A DNA stretch of 64,000 nucleotides from Neoechinorhynchus agilis (GCA_051530055.1 CM121343.1:7688001-7752000); one strand, 5' to 3'. Shown: positions 21,535 to 36,200, numbered from the stretch's first letter. The notes: generated by a model not told the origin, from the letters alone. Made by a program: numbers and translations.

Positions 21535-22490
21535 TTTAAAATACGTCGCAGATTGACTTGAAATAAAAATCAATATCTATTTCAGCAGCTGGCATCGAGC
21601 TCAGTTGATTCTCTAGTTCGATATCGAACTCTTTCCTCTTCTCCTCATTAGCGAGGGCGCCATAGAACGGACTTGGAGGATGCTGAGGCTTACGGAACAA
21701 CGAGTCACTCATGCTCAACTGACACATCACCAACTTGTGGTCGGTTGGCAGCCCATCAACTGTGAATGTGCCAGCGTTTTTGACGTGATATTTTTCCCTA
21801 CGTCTCAACAATATATGGTCAAGCTGAGCTAAGCGTCTCTTGGGATTTTTTCCCATGGCATGTTTGGACCGATTCTTTTAACCCATAAACGTCGCAAAAC
21901 GCCACAGACGCTTCCGGAATAAAGTGTTAGCAGACACGAGATCATGTCGCCCCAGCGCCTCAACCAAGTACCGGCTGCTCCGATTCTCGCCTTTCAACAC
22001 ATATAGCGATCTTTCGGACCGGCTATTAGGAGGGTGTCTCTGTTCGGTACATCATCTAATGCTTCGACTAGATTTCCATAAAATCCTTCAACCGCCGCTT
22101 CATCCGACGAGGAGGTCGGTGAATATACGCCAAAAGCATAAAGATTTCTCGACCGGAGCTGTATGCTGACATGAAGGATTCGGTCAGTTATAATACTGCA
22201 TAGTGCTAAGTTTCGGAGGCGGGGTGACAAACAAACGCCTACACCTCCGTTTCCTCGACTGTCCGCAGATAGGTAAGATAATGACCAGCCTCCTCCTAAA
22301 TCCTCCTGATTTACGTCTGTGTCTGACTGGTCTCTTATGTGCAATTCTTGTAAAAACACGAGATCCATTCTCGCGTCCCTTGCCAATTTGGTCAGGGTTC
22401 CCCTACGCCATTGCGCTCGCAGACTCCCACAATTCAAGGATCCGATTCGTAGCTGGGCCAAAGGGCTCACGGCTGTCAGCACCAGCTGAA

Positions 22491-23647
22491 CAGTCCGTAC
22501 CCGCCACGGTGAATGTGGGATAGAAAATTACTACGCTAAGATGGCAAAATACAGCCTGAAAACTGGCTAATCTTCAAGCTTAGTATAGTAAATATTTGAT
22601 AATAATTATAAAGAAGGAGATATTAAACACGACCACAGTCTTAAAGGCAAATTTGGTTATGTAATGTGTGTTTTGAAAGGTTGATGTATACATTGAAGCC
22701 TCAATTTGAGGCATACGGTCTCTTCAATTTCCGAGTATTTAAGGATACGCAGATCAGTTGCATTCCCCATCGATTTCTGTTGTTTTTGTCCATTAGTCTG
22801 CGTATAAAGAAAGATTATTTTTAAGCGCCGCAGCATTTAATGTCCTGCCGACCGTATCCTCATCACCTTTTTAAAAATGAACATTTGCTAGCAGGAGCTA
22901 TGTTACTGATGTTCACATTCGTATCTGTAAACTTGATAATCGGATAAAAAATAAAAGTGTGTTTGAAGATTGAACTGTTCATGTTTTTATATGGCCGAAA
23001 AACACAAATTAGAATCCTCTATCATTATGCAACCAAATGTAGCAGTTATGCCAATTAGTTTTGAACTGAAATCAAACGCCTTATTTTCAAACCTATAAGG
23101 TAGCATTTTTCAATTCCTTACAAATTTGATTTGCGGAGGGGAAAGAGTAGATCGGTTCAGGAGTTCATTTTCCGTGAGAGTAGGACTTAAACAACTTATG
23201 TTAAGCGACCACCAAACTTATTTTTACCATATTGGCATGTAACATTCACAAGAGTCAAATGTCTAGTTTTAATCCTTCAAATGCCCATAAAAATGCCGGC
23301 CAAATATTCAAACGATTTAATCATCTTCCTCTACCAATACTTGAATAATCACTGAAAATTAAGAACAATTTTACGGTTTCTTTATTTTGATCCATAAAAT
23401 GAAAACGAGTCAATTCAGGATTTCAAATTTATATGCAAAGATAAATGTAGTATAAAAGTAACTTCATTGTGTCACAAATGGTGGTTAATTTTTGGATAGA
23501 GCGACTTAAAATTCTACTGAAACTGTAATAAGTGATGAAAAAACAGATTTCGAAATTCGTCGATCAATTGTCATTCAGTTGATTTATTGCAATTTTCACA
23601 TATTTTCTTGTTCGATTCGTATAAGTATTAATGTATCAAGGATGTCG
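22491..23647. other. Intergenic, unc-13 3' flank
   Basis: AT-rich sequence with no open frame of interest and no motif I can name. It separates the 5' end of LINE A from the unc-13 stop codon. Confidence 0.5.
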
Positions 23648-26600
23648 TTAGGACTCACTCCTCGCCTCGGAAGGCGATCTGCCTGCATGATCAGTTGTTA
23701 TGTTATCCAATACTGATGTCGTCTTCACTAAAACAAATTCGTGTGCAACTGGTTGGTTGCCAGCTCTATGCGAAAGGATCCTTAAAATCAATTTCCCACT
23801 TTCTGTGATGAAAAGTTGTTTCCTGAGCCAAACATTTATACTAAGCGCCGTCCTTCCACAAATGAATTGATCTTGCAGATTGATCACAGCTATGCCAAGA
23901 AGTGTATCTTGTCTTTTCGTAAAGCAGTAGTCTTTTGCTAGTACATGTAACTCATAGTCATCGATTAGTTCTTCGTTTGGAATGAAACTGTATACACAGT
24001 AATGAATGGGGATGGGTTAACAGCGAGGAACCAATGAAAACTTAATGCTAACAATGTAAACATCTCATTATACACCGGCGAGGTTTCGTTCGCCTTACTT
24101 TTTGTAGCGTGAATTCTACGCCTGTCCGATAGTGATGGGCCAGAAAGATACAATTCAATGTACGGGCGGAATATCCGTGAAGCATTTAGTGCATAGCGCA
24201 ACTTCGACGCTGATATAACTAAATAAAAGGTGTTCATAATGGATAAAATATCTGGTCAGTGGTCGAAAAACAAACCTCTAACAATCAACTTATGTTCAAA
24301 AGCACCCGCGGGTGCACTTATAAGATCCAATTGAAGAGTAACACGTCCAAGTGGCGCTGCGTGCTTTGAACCAACGCCTGAACTTGACATGGACAACTCA
24401 TCCTGTTCCACTGCATTCTGATCATTAAGTGAATTGGCAATGTATGCTTTGATTAGAGCATCGGTACTTTCGACAAAAAGGGTCGACGCGGACTCCAAAT
24501 TACGAAGATTCATATTCTTTTCCAAATAACTCTTCTTCAATCCTTCTCCACCGGCCAAGAAAAAGTTTTTCAGAGCCTCAATAGATGCGCGTAGGACATT
24601 ACACTGATGTGAACTCAGATTTACTCTTTTTGCTTGGCGCATCAAGACATCCGCTGATGACCGACTTCCGGGAAGAGGAATCCATACTCTACTGTTAGCC
24701 ATATCAACAGCCGTGATCGGTAGAATTACTGAACGGTCCAGACTAGCAATCGTCATGTTCCATAGCTCCTTAACTACTCTTTTCAAAACGGTTGATTCAC
24801 TCTGAAGAGCGATAGTCTCCAGACTGTGAACGGCGGATAAACTGGGGCAATCGGGCATTAGAGTTCTTTACCTGCGATCCAGGTAGTCCAGTAATGGTTT
24901 TATAACCAAATCCGCGTCTTTTTGAATGACGGTTGATAATGAAGTGGAAGCTGGGGGTGGAAGTACGATTCCGTGGAGCAAATCACTGACATGGTTACAG
25001 AATTTAGTAATATCATTTTTCATTCTGCGTGACATGATCATGGTCTATGTAAAAAACCAAACATCAACTTACATATCAGTAAATTGGGACACGAGGCTCT
25101 CAAGCGAGTCATTGAGACTTATTTGTACACAATGCAAATTATTTTGACAATCTTTCGAGAGCTTTAATTATAGGTTTTGCATGAAATTGTTCATTAGAAG
25201 GCTAAACGTACGTCTGACCCACCCATCCTGCCGTACAATTTCTCAAGATTAAATCTGCATTGTTGTACGTTGTTCATCAGTGTGCAACATTTGTTGACAT
25301 CTTTTCCGAATTGTTCAAATATGCGCCGGATTGTGTTAGCGTAGCCCAAAACAATCTGGGTAACCGTCTATAATTACAGAACAACTTTTGAGATGCAAAA
25401 CAACAATGATCGACAAAATGTACCATCGAAAATTTTGTCATCATAAGATCGAAAATTTTTGGGTTTACACTTCTTATATCCATGTCCTGAATAACTTTAT
25501 TTATACACTCCATCATCGTAAAAATATCGACAACTGATGCCGAATATTGATACATCTCTGTCGCTTCAGTAAACTATACAAACCACGGTAAAACATCATA
25601 GCTTTTTCAATGTGTTTCCTTACATTGAGTTGTTTATCCTTCTCAACCGCTCGCTTCATCAATTCAAGAATATTGTCGTTGCTCATATTAAGCCAATGCA
25701 GCATAAAAGGCAAAAACCAACTATCGAGAGAAATTAATGCAAAATATTAAAATCACTTAAAAGGTTAACATGTATTTGGACATACTTTTGTAATCAAAAA
25801 CTTGAAGTTAATGCAAGTAGCGATCACAATAAAAAAGCAATGTCATGGGGGGGGAACTTGCCACAATTTCGTTCGGCCAGTAAAATGTAAGTTTGAAATA
25901 AATTCTAACTTGGTATGGCGAATATGATTTTTTCACATTACCTGCAATAATCATCAGACGATTCTGGAAAATCCTCTGGTATTGTTTCATTTGAGGGCAA
26001 TTCTCTTCGATAGATCCTGACATATTTGTTATAAAATGTCCGGACCAGGAAATAGAGATTAATATACTCTTCGCCTTTCACTTTACGCTTCTCCGGTTTT
26101 TGCTTCGCGTGCTCTAAGCAATTTCATGAGGGATCAAGATGTACGGCCTCGTACCCTCGAGATGATCAGAGAGGTCAATAGAAAGCATTGACCACATAGT
26201 ATTCGCACTAACTGCACCCACATTAAGTTCAGCAGGGAATCTATAAAGGAAAATTGTTTTACTGTCATTGCAGCTTGAAAAATCTTTTTGCTCAACTGAT
26301 TTATACACTGACTATACTTCGTCTGATCCTCTTCAATTACGAATCGTATAAGCGTTATCAGTTTTGACCAGAATGACAGATCATTTAGAGACGGTCCCAT
26401 AAGCTGAGAAGGCAAATCATTGGCATCCGCCTCAACGTTTCGGCCCAGATTTAAATTTTTTTCAATTACGTTTCCACCTGCTGGATTTAAGTGGCCATCA
26501 TTATCGATTCCGATGTCTCCGACGTGCATTGTCTCTCTCTCGTATAACTCCTCGCAGGTATTAAATAGATACGAATATGTTTTTTCAACGCATGTCTTTA

Positions 26601-29600
26601 TACAATCCTTGACTACAGTGCTAGTCCTTGGAGGATTTGCGATTTCTTGAACCTGTGCTACTGTTCACGATAGGATTGAGGCAACATAAAACAGACCTTC
26701 ATTCGAAAAAATGTTATGCTGGTCAACAAATCAATAATGGCTCTTAAATCGTCCAGTCTGTCGGGAGAAGATACAGGAAAATTATTCTGCAGATATTACC
26801 TCGGACGCAAGCGAGAAAAAGGAATCACGTACCCTATACATAAATAGATCAATTCGAATCGAATTATGCAGTTGGTCAAGCAATTTGACGAATTTCTCCT
26901 TCTAAATTTGATTCGCGCGAAAAAATGTCGTTTAACGTAAATACTCACTTTAAAATTACAAGCTGCAAATCTATCCGAAGCAGATACAGCAATGCTATCA
27001 ACTGTCGTATGAGCGTAATAGGCGTTTATATTTGCCAATAGATCGCTCATCACAGTAGGTATTCCAGAATTCATATATTTTGTAGAGAGGCATGCAAACT
27101 GCCTATCAACAAAAGTATCGATCTAGCTCCATTCACAGTGAGACTACTAACGTCATACTCCTATAGATAGGTTCGATTCCATATCTTAATGCGAACTCAT
27201 CCACGATATCCTGGGCATTTCCTTTGAAGAATATTCGCCACGACTCGTCCGAAAAATATATGTTAATTTAGTCCAATAAAGAGAAAGCAACACATACTGA
27301 ATTTACTATGGCATAATCGACTTTTCCTGCGTTTTGCTCGCATAGATAGTGAAATAGATTCTATTTAAAATCGATTTGTAAAAAGAACAATATAATCCAT
27401 GTATATACTTCGTGAAGGCACGTGTATTGAACATGATATGGAGCCAACTTCTCCTCTCCTTGAATTTCAACACAGATCCTTAGCCTTATAGCACCGCTAA
27501 CTGACGACCGATCACTTCGTTTTTCTAAAGTCAACAAATACACTATATACAAAACTGATTCTCAGGTGATATTTAGACTTATGGAAAGCAAGCCATGGAA
27601 TAATTTAGAAATCCACGTTCTCGCTATATATTCCGCTGCCAAAATACAACGGTGTGACCTCGCTAGCTCGTAATCGAATATAGGCAGCAAACCTTAAAGT
27701 TTTGAATGTCGCTCCAAACAAAAGGATCTAGTGAATCGTATTTATTGACAAATTCGCTTCTTTTTGATGTGGGCATTTGTCAACAAATTATCACGTATAA
27801 TGAAAGACTTATAAGGGGGTTCGAACAATTATAAAGACGTGAACTCAATGTCTCGAAATTCTATTTTGATCATAGATTTACATGTGTCAAATGATACAAA
27901 CCGAGGTTATACCAAACATCCATGTCACCACTCAATGTGCGTACATCTATAATCGTTTGGCCCAAAAAATCATCAGATTCCCTTGTAAGCTTCTGCATTG
28001 TTCTCGCTCTGATATCATCATCTTCGTCCCTTCATGATTTTAGTTGTTGTAATTTATCGAAGACTTTTTCGAAGGCTTACCACACACGGACCTTTATTCT
28101 GTCCGATGAATCGTGCGATTCACTACGAGTAAACCATTTTAAACTAATTTTGTATCTGATTTGTACACTTACAAGTGAAATTTTTCATTCCACGTTGGGT
28201 TTAATTCGGAGTAAACAGTTTTAGTTCGCTTTCGGACCTTACCAACTTGAACAGTGACATAAGGATCACTTGCACCGCTGCGGTCTTTTGCGATCAGGCC
28301 TTGAGCCCCACGAACTGTAAAAGAAAATGTTGCTGTGGAATTTCCGAAAGCAATCAATATTAAAGGGCTTGCTTAATTTACCCGTAATTGACAGCTTAGC
28401 TGACCATTTCGAAGTTCCATCGAGAACACTCTGTTTTGCGGTTTTTATATGAACGTCGTGTGTTTCCTTCGATACATCAAAGACACGTCTATGATTTTAT
28501 ATTTCTACTGTTACTTAGGAGCCATTGGTACCTTAAGAGCTCAAATACTTCAGCACGTGATTCCTGAATAATATCCATTTTATTTTCAATTGCTTCCATC
28601 AGACTCTTCGTCCGACCTTCACTTCCATGCCTCGAACTTTTGTGTGCACTTTCTATAGACCTAATTAATTATAATTCGAAGATCATAAATAATACTTTCA
28701 AGGCAATCGGCATTGATTAAGGCTTTGCACTTCTCATGACAACAGACGCCACATTCTCGGCACCGAACTCCTTGTCGGGCGATGCCCCACAGTATACCTT
28801 CACACTCATAGCAATGGGTGAATCTTTTAAAATTGTATGTTTCGAATTTATGAGGTGTCGTGATCGATATGGGGTATATCATTGCCTGCAATGTCTTTTT
28901 ATAAACATCCGTTTTCTAAAATAATATTATATCAAAATTCTCGCTTCAATTACTAATATACTAACCAAATCATCATCGTAAAGACTTTGCTGAACGGCAA
29001 CAAAAGATACACCCGGAGCTCTTTTTGGTGGAAGCAACTATTTATGTTTTACACCGCGTGATTTTACCAAAAAAATCGAATTTTAAATGTACCTTCGTGT
29101 CGACAATCGGAGCGCTTTGTTTTCTGCTTGGCATATCAGGTGAGCTTTCGATATTTGGATGTAGCTGCCCGGAAGATGATGCCGATTTCGAGATTGATGA
29201 TAGTATTGCTACCGCTACGTTTGAATTCAGCTTCCCATTGTCCGCACTTCTTATCTTATCCCGATTAAGTTCGTTGTCACCATCACTACCGTCGAACGCC
29301 CTGGCCCGATGTAGTCTATTTTTTTTGTCAACCGAAGGAGTGTTCGCTACCTTTAAAATAAAAAAAAAAGATAACTAGTTAAAGCAAGACTAGAAGTACT
29401 TACCCTCTTTATCGCAGTGATCCATTTACTTTTTGCTATTGATTTATCTCCTACATTCGGAACACGACTGTCAGGAATTATACTTTCGTTAGATTTCTCT
29501 ATTTGTTCTTCAGCTCCAGTGATTACGCTTCGATTTTGGGATGCCAATTGCAACAGTGATTGTGCATCATTTGACGAAATAATTGATGACAATGAACTCT

Positions 29601-30984
29601 TTTGCCGTTTCGAAGGATTATCTTTATCTACGCCGCTCCGATCATCTGTTGATTCATTGGAGCGTTGACTGGGGGCATTTTGGCTAGTTGTATTATGCAG
29701 AGAATCTTTTGCTTCTTCGGATTTCTAATTTAAGAAATTTATCAGCAGAATAAGGAAAACAAAATCGAACGTAAAAGACCTAATGGCGTTGAATACAACC
29801 GGTATAAAAGGCGTTGATCTATCATCTCCTACTATTTTTGAGGACACGAAATATGTCTTTAATGACTCAAATATTTAAGATATTATAAATCCGTTTACCT
29901 TTCCAGAAAACATATATTCTAGTCGCCAGCACATAGCGTTCTCAGGTACGGCAGTTTCGAGCTCTTCGGCAACTAAATTGAACTGTTGAATTTAGGTGTA
30001 AATCGCTCACGGATACCTTCCTGAATCCAAATTCCAAGCAGTAGTTCGTGTTCAGCAGGCAAAACGACAATTTCTCCTTTTCGGCTTTTCTCGATTAGTA
30101 GATGATACCAATCGCAGCTTCCTGGCTAAATAGTCGCCGTTTTTTTTGTTAAATTTTTACGCACACAAGGAACTCACTTCGTTTTTGGTAAGGTGATTGA
30201 TTTCCGATACGTAAAATCCTAATATTTTGTCCCACAATACGCCTCTGGACCACAATTCAACTCTTATCTCCAAAGGTTCTTCGAGACATATTTCACTAAA
30301 AAGACACAAGCACTAGGTAACTGGTGATGGAGGCACATTGGTTCACATTGGGATGGTGTAAAAACAATTTCGTGTTTACAGTATACCACTGTAGTGTGTA
30401 GGCAATGAAGCCTCCACTAAGCGGCACTGTGCTACATTGATTTACTTGTGCATGCCATGAATATTCATGAGTTTGCACAACTAATTGCACAAGCGAATGT
30501 CGCAAAACAAATTGACAACTCATGTGCCAATAAGGACACTGCTAAGTTTGTTCTCAACCACTGAGTTCATTACTGCAAGCACGAAGGAGAATTTTGTGAA
30601 CTGGCCCCAGCGTTTATAAAAAATGCTTAGATGATGATGATGATGATTCTGTGGCACCTTTTGCTTTGATACAAGCAAAACAAATTCCATAGCACTTACA
30701 AAAGGAACATCTTTTCAAAAGCAGGATTAATACCTGCTACCGGCGGCGTTATTGACTCCGTTTCAGATATCTTTGCGATTACATAAGAAACCGTAGTATC
30801 CACTTTACTCACAAAATTAGTTGAGCAGTGCATGAGGTGTACAAAAACTAACCTGCAGAATGGGATAATCTTGCTTTCTTCACTAAATGGCAACTTTAAT
30901 AGAGTTGACGTCGTCGGATTGTGAACTTTTCCATTGCAAAACCTTTTAGCGAAAATACTTACCATTTACCCTAAGCAAGGTCAT
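23648..30984 (-). CDS. unc-13: UNC-13/Munc13 vesicle priming protein, long form
   Basis: UNC-13 primes synaptic vesicles by opening syntaxin at the presynaptic membrane. The start is ATG at 30984. A 22-nt exon 1 and a tiny exon 2 give MTLLRVNVKKAR, matching the Munc13 C2A start; C2A continues at 30.9-30.18 kb ([18 protein letters not shown]). After a long polar linker comes C1 (about 28.86-28.70 kb) with the full H-C-C-C-C-H-C-C zinc pattern and LWGIARQG, a diacylglycerol-binding loop. C2B (28.5-27.9 kb) keeps [14 protein letters not shown] and WDEDDD, the calcium ligands. The MUN region follows ([50 protein letters not shown]), then C2C ([12 protein letters not shown]) and the C-terminus [14 protein letters not shown], ending at 23648. 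Most introns are short. Exon edges inside MUN were not all resolved. Confidence 0.93.
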
Positions 30985-32403
30985 CCGAAAGTTCCGCTGC
31001 TGTTGCTGCCAACTTAGTATGCAGTCGAAGAGTTTACAAATATACCTGAAACGAAAGCAAAAGTAGCAATGAAAAAGACTTATACTGACTGGAATGGGTT
31101 TGCATTAAGCGCTGTAACAATTAGTACAGCTAATAGATGAAGGTACATTCGGTACGATGCGAATATCGCATCGATGAGCGTACAATGTCTTTTAGTTCTT
31201 ATTAATACTCGATCATCTGAAATGTCCGTAAAAGTGCGCCATCACAAAACGGCGGTAAAAAAACCCGCATTAAAAGTATTCCATGAGTAAGACTGTCTGA
31301 TTTAAATCAACACCCGAACTCACCCACAGAGAATACCCTGCGGTCACGGCCACATTTTAAAGCTTTTAGCCTTGCCATGAGCGAGTACTTTGGAAAAATC
31401 CAACTTGATCAAAGTTGGATAACTGTGGTAATGTAAACTGCAAGACCGTTCGTATGCATAGATGTTGCTGCTCTCTTGGATTCATTCCATTGATTGCGGT
31501 TGTTGAAGAGCAACCATATTCACTTGTTTGTGTGCCACCAATCCTGCAACATACGCCGCGTGCGTCATTCGACACACTTAAACGGGTTTTCTACTTCTTA
31601 GCTTCCATTAAACTGCAGTTTCTAGGCCGTCAAAGAATAATGTACAAGAAATTTAGTCAAAGAGACGTTGAAATTTGATCAGTCGTGTAAATCCATAACA
31701 ATGGATCTATGTCATACGTGGCCATATAAAAATGCCACCTTGAAAGGGCTCATTCATGCTGGACTGCCTTATGATTAAGACTTACAAATGACATTGGATC
31801 ACTTCAAAAAACCATTCTAACTGGACGTCGAATACTTTTGAACTTGAATCCATACTATATCTTTTAAAATTTATGAAAAAATGCTACCGAGACGGACATG
31901 GGAGTCTGGTAATAACACTTTTAGCAAGCAAAAGGAACTTTAAAAGATATTTAGGTTGATCTTATCATACATATAGTGAAGGTTAGTAAAATATTTCTTA
32001 GAAATAGTGAAATTAAATCTGCCTAATGCTATGGACATATCTCACAGAAAATGAAGATATGTGCGGTTTGCGCTTGGAAACAAAGTTGCGGCCAGCTTAA
32101 CGTTTTCACGTGTCGGAAAAGGTTCTGGTGGATTATTGGGTTTTTGGGCAACAAAGTAAACTACAAACTACAGGATTTGCTTCCCAGCTCGATTTTATAT
32201 TACAGATAATTCAGCTGTCGAAACAGTTCGAATATATTGACAAGGAAAATAATCGAGCTTCCATATAGTTGGTTATTGAAAAATACGAGATGATGAAGCA
32301 AATTAAACGGGACAACGAGCGCAATCATTTGTGGCCTAGTGCTACTTTGTGGAGTGATGCAGAACAATGATCTACGCCACAGAAAACGAATTTTTTATTA
32401 AAT
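30985..32403. other. Intergenic between unc-13 and the MARVEL gene
   Basis: Presumed unc-13 promoter and leader. Open frames at 31.37-31.68 kb overlap on both strands and match nothing. No RNA gene or repeat is apparent. Confidence 0.45.
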
Positions 32404-33261
32404 TCACGCGGAGACAACTGTCACCCTGCTTCTAGTAAGATCAGATTGACTATCCTTTTTGTCATCCATTGATGAGTTAAACTTGTAGAACGTGCCAAAG
32501 AAAAGTTCTATCCCGAGTAACAAGGAAACACCCTAAATGAAGCAAGCATAGTCCTTCAAATTTAATTTTTTTATACTTACGGCGCAGGCTCCAACCATGT
32601 ATCTCCTTGGAGCAGAATTAACACTGCTAGTAAAGTTGACAGGTCGATTTGCTCTGTATTCTGCATTATGAGGTCCTCGCATTAATGCAACTTCCCATCG
32701 AACGGCACTGTCGGCGCAAATAAGAGCCCAGACTGCAAGGGCTGAGTTTATGATTCCGACCTTAAATTCAAATAAAATTTAAAAGAAGGGCATTCTGAAA
32801 CTAACGGTTCGTAAGAACAATTTCCGTGATTTGCTATAAAGATTGTCGACAACAGAGCATAGATTGCGAGTGATTTCCTCATTTAGACCTATCCACTTTC
32901 GTACTCCAAAGAAAACGATAATCATTAGATATGTCGTTTCAATGTAGCATGAGGCACAAGCAAAACACAAAATTATCTCCTTGGCGGTATAGCATGAGTT
33001 AGCATGAGTGCCGGTGCCGTGAATGATCCATTGTGTTGATGTAAGAGCACCGAGACCAATTAGCAGAACGGAACATATCTTTGGAGTTTTTTAAAGATTG
33101 CAATTCTCTCAAAAAAATTTATGAACACTTACAATAGTGACAACTGTCAAAACTCCACCTTTGGTTTTGAGAAATGAATAGTCGAAAATTACAGGAGGAG
33201 TATAACTTGACTGGTGGTACAGACTGTGGCGTTGCTGAAAATCGACAGGCGCACTGTGCAT
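32404..33261 (-). CDS. MARVEL-domain four-span membrane protein
   Basis: 203 aa from four exons: 33133-33261, 32905-33078, 32581-32760 and 32404-32532. Each is a whole number of codons, with GT-AG introns of 48-144 bp. The N-terminus is polar (MHSAPVDFQQRHSLYH) and is followed by YSFLKTKGGVLTVVTIICSV, the K-x-x-G-x-L entry into the first membrane helix typical of MARVEL domains (CMTM, plasmolipin, MAL). Further hydrophobic spans are YIETTYLMIIVFFG, INSALAVWALICADSAV and VSLLLGIELFFG. The tail is short and polar. MARVEL proteins shape or sort cholesterol-rich membranes and vesicles; the specific role here is unknown. The last helix is split by an intron at GACA/GVSLL. Confidence 0.8.
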
Positions 33262-36200
33262 TGTGATCACTGGACTTTAAAACAAGTTATTGTGGCTCGT
33301 TAGTGAGCTACCTGTTTCCATGGTGACGGCACTACCTAAAAAATGCAGTGTGTATCCATTAATTTGATTCAAAATCTGAATTCTATACGGACGCATTGGT
33401 GCCCTGTGGCTACGGGCCACAATTGTGGCGCCCTTAAACCAATCTACTCTTCTGACGCTGCCACCGTGAATTGCAGTGTGCGACAGAACCCTTCCGGCGC
33501 TCGTTTCAGCTGAGACAAATTAAGATCATTACAATTACAATGGTTGATAGAAATCCCACACTTAATAATATTACAGCCATCGCATTGTCGGCACTTCTAC
33601 GTGAGAAATGGCTGTAGGATAGTAGACACCGAACTGTCACAACCATGGACAAGGATAGTTCTCACTCTTATCCAAAGTTCACGAATCCGCTCATACACCG
33701 TACAAACTGCGTTGTTGCAAGTGAGGACAGGGTTGCGGTCGAATGGCCAAAAATGCGAACCGCGTTAGTCACGGATTCCTTTTATAATCGATGTTATGCT
33801 CTTGAAGCCATTTGCGAGCAAACGTCCGAAATGGACTCTAACAACAGGTTCGTTGGAGGTGTTATTGTGATCTTTTTCTGTCTATTTTCTACGATCCGGA
33901 AATTTCACATTGCCTAGCGTGCTTCCAAATAAGGTAGATGATCCTCATTGGCGTGTGTGTGTGTGTGGAAATTCAATGTATCAATCGACAGCCATCTCGT
34001 CCAATTTCTTTTCATTTGTGTGCTTCATTTCCAGTGTGTCGTAGTTGTAAGCATTCTAAGCGCACTACATACGAGGGAAATGTTATTTTGAGCAAAATCG
34101 TTCAACCTGAGATCACTCCTGCCTTCTACAATCACACGGCGCTTTCATTTTGATGCATTAAAGTTAACTTATCTTTCCAATTAGATTGCAACAGGCATGC
34201 AATTAAAGCTTTAGAATAACGATTCCCTTTGTGATCTTCATTCGCATTTCACAAAATGTGCATCCTAGGTTTAGTTCAGATTTAATAGGCTCTCCCAAAT
34301 TTGACTTTTCCCGCCGTAATGCCTGACTTGCTCTGGCCCTCCCACGCGCACACACCCACATTCAAACAACGGCACCACTGCTTGCGCAAAGAAATCATGT
34401 AGTATTTTATTTGCTTCTTACTGCAGTCATCATCGCTTTTCCATGCAGCTCTCCGCAAGATAGGCGATGCAGAGAAGATCCGCCTTACGGTGCTTAGCTG
34501 TATCCTGTTGTGCTTCAATAAGTATACCGATCTGTTCAACGGACGATATGGAGGTAGGATTAAAATGTGCTTTGGTCATCATCAGAAAACCATATCTATT
34601 AAGAGTCCCTGGGAAATTAAATTTATGCCACTTTGTAAAAGAGAAAGATCTTATTTCGTTTAACGCACTTAGTGACTGATAGTCTCAACGGGAACGTCTG
34701 ATCCATCCATTTAATGAAATCCGAATTGCCAGTCTTTAAAACTTTCTGCACGCTTCGTTGCATGGCAAAATTGATTACAGCTAGAATGTGCCTTCCTGCT
34801 TTTACATGATTGAAAATATTTCAAACCCTCCACTCTTTCCTAAATGGGTTGACCAGTATTTTTTAACTTCTCCCTTAAACATTTCTATTACCGCATTGTT
34901 ATATTATAATGATTTGTAGGAGTTGTACTTTAAGATTTAAGTATTCCCCTAGGCAAAATCTATTTTTTGCATTTTTTAGCGAATCGTAAAGATTATGGTC
35001 GATGCATTCATACTTATCGGCAACGTGGTAACTTCACGGTTGCGTTGGTAAAGCTGCTGATGAGTTTTAGTCGTTAATTGTGGCCAAATGGATACTATAA
35101 AATTGATAAAAAAGGAGCGGGAAACATTTACGGTGCGCAATCGTTCGTATAGCCTCTTGACAGGAAACACCAAGCTTTTACTACCATAGAAAACGCAGCT
35201 TGTTTCGAGCTGAGGACTTCTATGGAGACATGAAGTTACTTTAAATTAGAATTCTTTACATGAATCATTCACATGTGAGAGCGTCTCTTAAAATGAGCTA
35301 TTCCGTTTAAGTGTGCGTCATAGCATGTAAATAGAGTGCTCATCGACAATCACTTACGTCAAAGAAGATCTTACTGCACAGGATATCCGTCCTGTTTTTA
35401 AATTGAATTTAAGGTAAGGCAATATTGCTAAGTTAATGTGTGTCATTTTTAATATCTCAAACGTAAAAATCCGTGTAATTGGTGCTTATCCGCGATGGAT
35501 CGTCATATGCCTCAGTCTTAACGACAATACCTGTCACAACAGGAAATGCTCCACGCATTCAGAACACATTCACGCTCCTCTTGGGTACTACTTTCTGCGT
35601 AGTATCAGACGCGTGACCACCAGAACTGTCTCAGTTCCTCGTTTCATTAGAATTTCGACCATTGACCATTAATGTCTTGGTTTCGTGCCTATCATAACAC
35701 CAACACTATTGCAATTTTAATAATCGACACGCTCCCAGCAACCCCCGAAATTGCTTAGATTTAATTTAAACGCATCGAGAAAAAAACCGAACCAGTTTCG
35801 AAGAGTGCAATCTGCACTTGAACACTATATCTTAACATTCTCTCGATTATGACACACAAGCTAACTAATGTTGCACCGTAGAAAAAGTCGCATAATGTCT
35901 TCACATTTCACCTAAAGTCGACTCAATTTCTAGTTCAGTGATAAAAGTATTAGTAACACGATATGATGTTATATTCGTCAGGGGGGGGCTTCAATTAATA
36001 GTTTCCTCGCAAGGACTTCAGATCCCGCGATCCAGACGTACGAACCTGCCTTTGTCAGGATCAGTTTTCTAGTTGTGATTTCTCTGAAACAAAATACCCG
36101 AGCAGTATCACAAATCAGGTTTGGAATATGTCTTTTAGTAAGATATCACTAGAAATTTTCATTCGCTCGATTGTTGAGGGCAAACTTCAATTCTTTTTTA

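Larger units (their letters stand above)
14972..22490 (-). mobile_element. RTE-like LINE (LINE A), broken by two nested insertions
   Basis: A non-LTR retrotransposon read on the minus strand in three pieces. The piece at 22490-21536 is an APE-type endonuclease: LRIGSLNCGSLR, LVFLQELHIRD and, near its end, QLDHILLRRR and DGLPTDHKLV. The piece at 18485-17757 is a linker plus RT fingers (GRASGPDGIMAEVL, VENYRGISLMS). The piece at 16146-14972 is the RT palm and tail: EQNGFRKDRGTTEHI, FADFRRAFDSVNR, GVLQGDTLAPFLF, YMAYADDIVLM. Its coding sequence resumes cleanly across both insertions (…PFLRI joins EQNGF; …SICDVF joins TTSHPKMRR). The endonuclease and the C-terminal tail show frame changes, so this copy is dead. 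The clade (RTE-like against a CR1 relative) is judged from motifs. Confidence 0.85.

Noticed and set aside
34420-34539. First exon of a mitochondrial protein
   Set aside because: Basic N-terminus and a GTAAGA donor are suggestive, but no following exon can be found.
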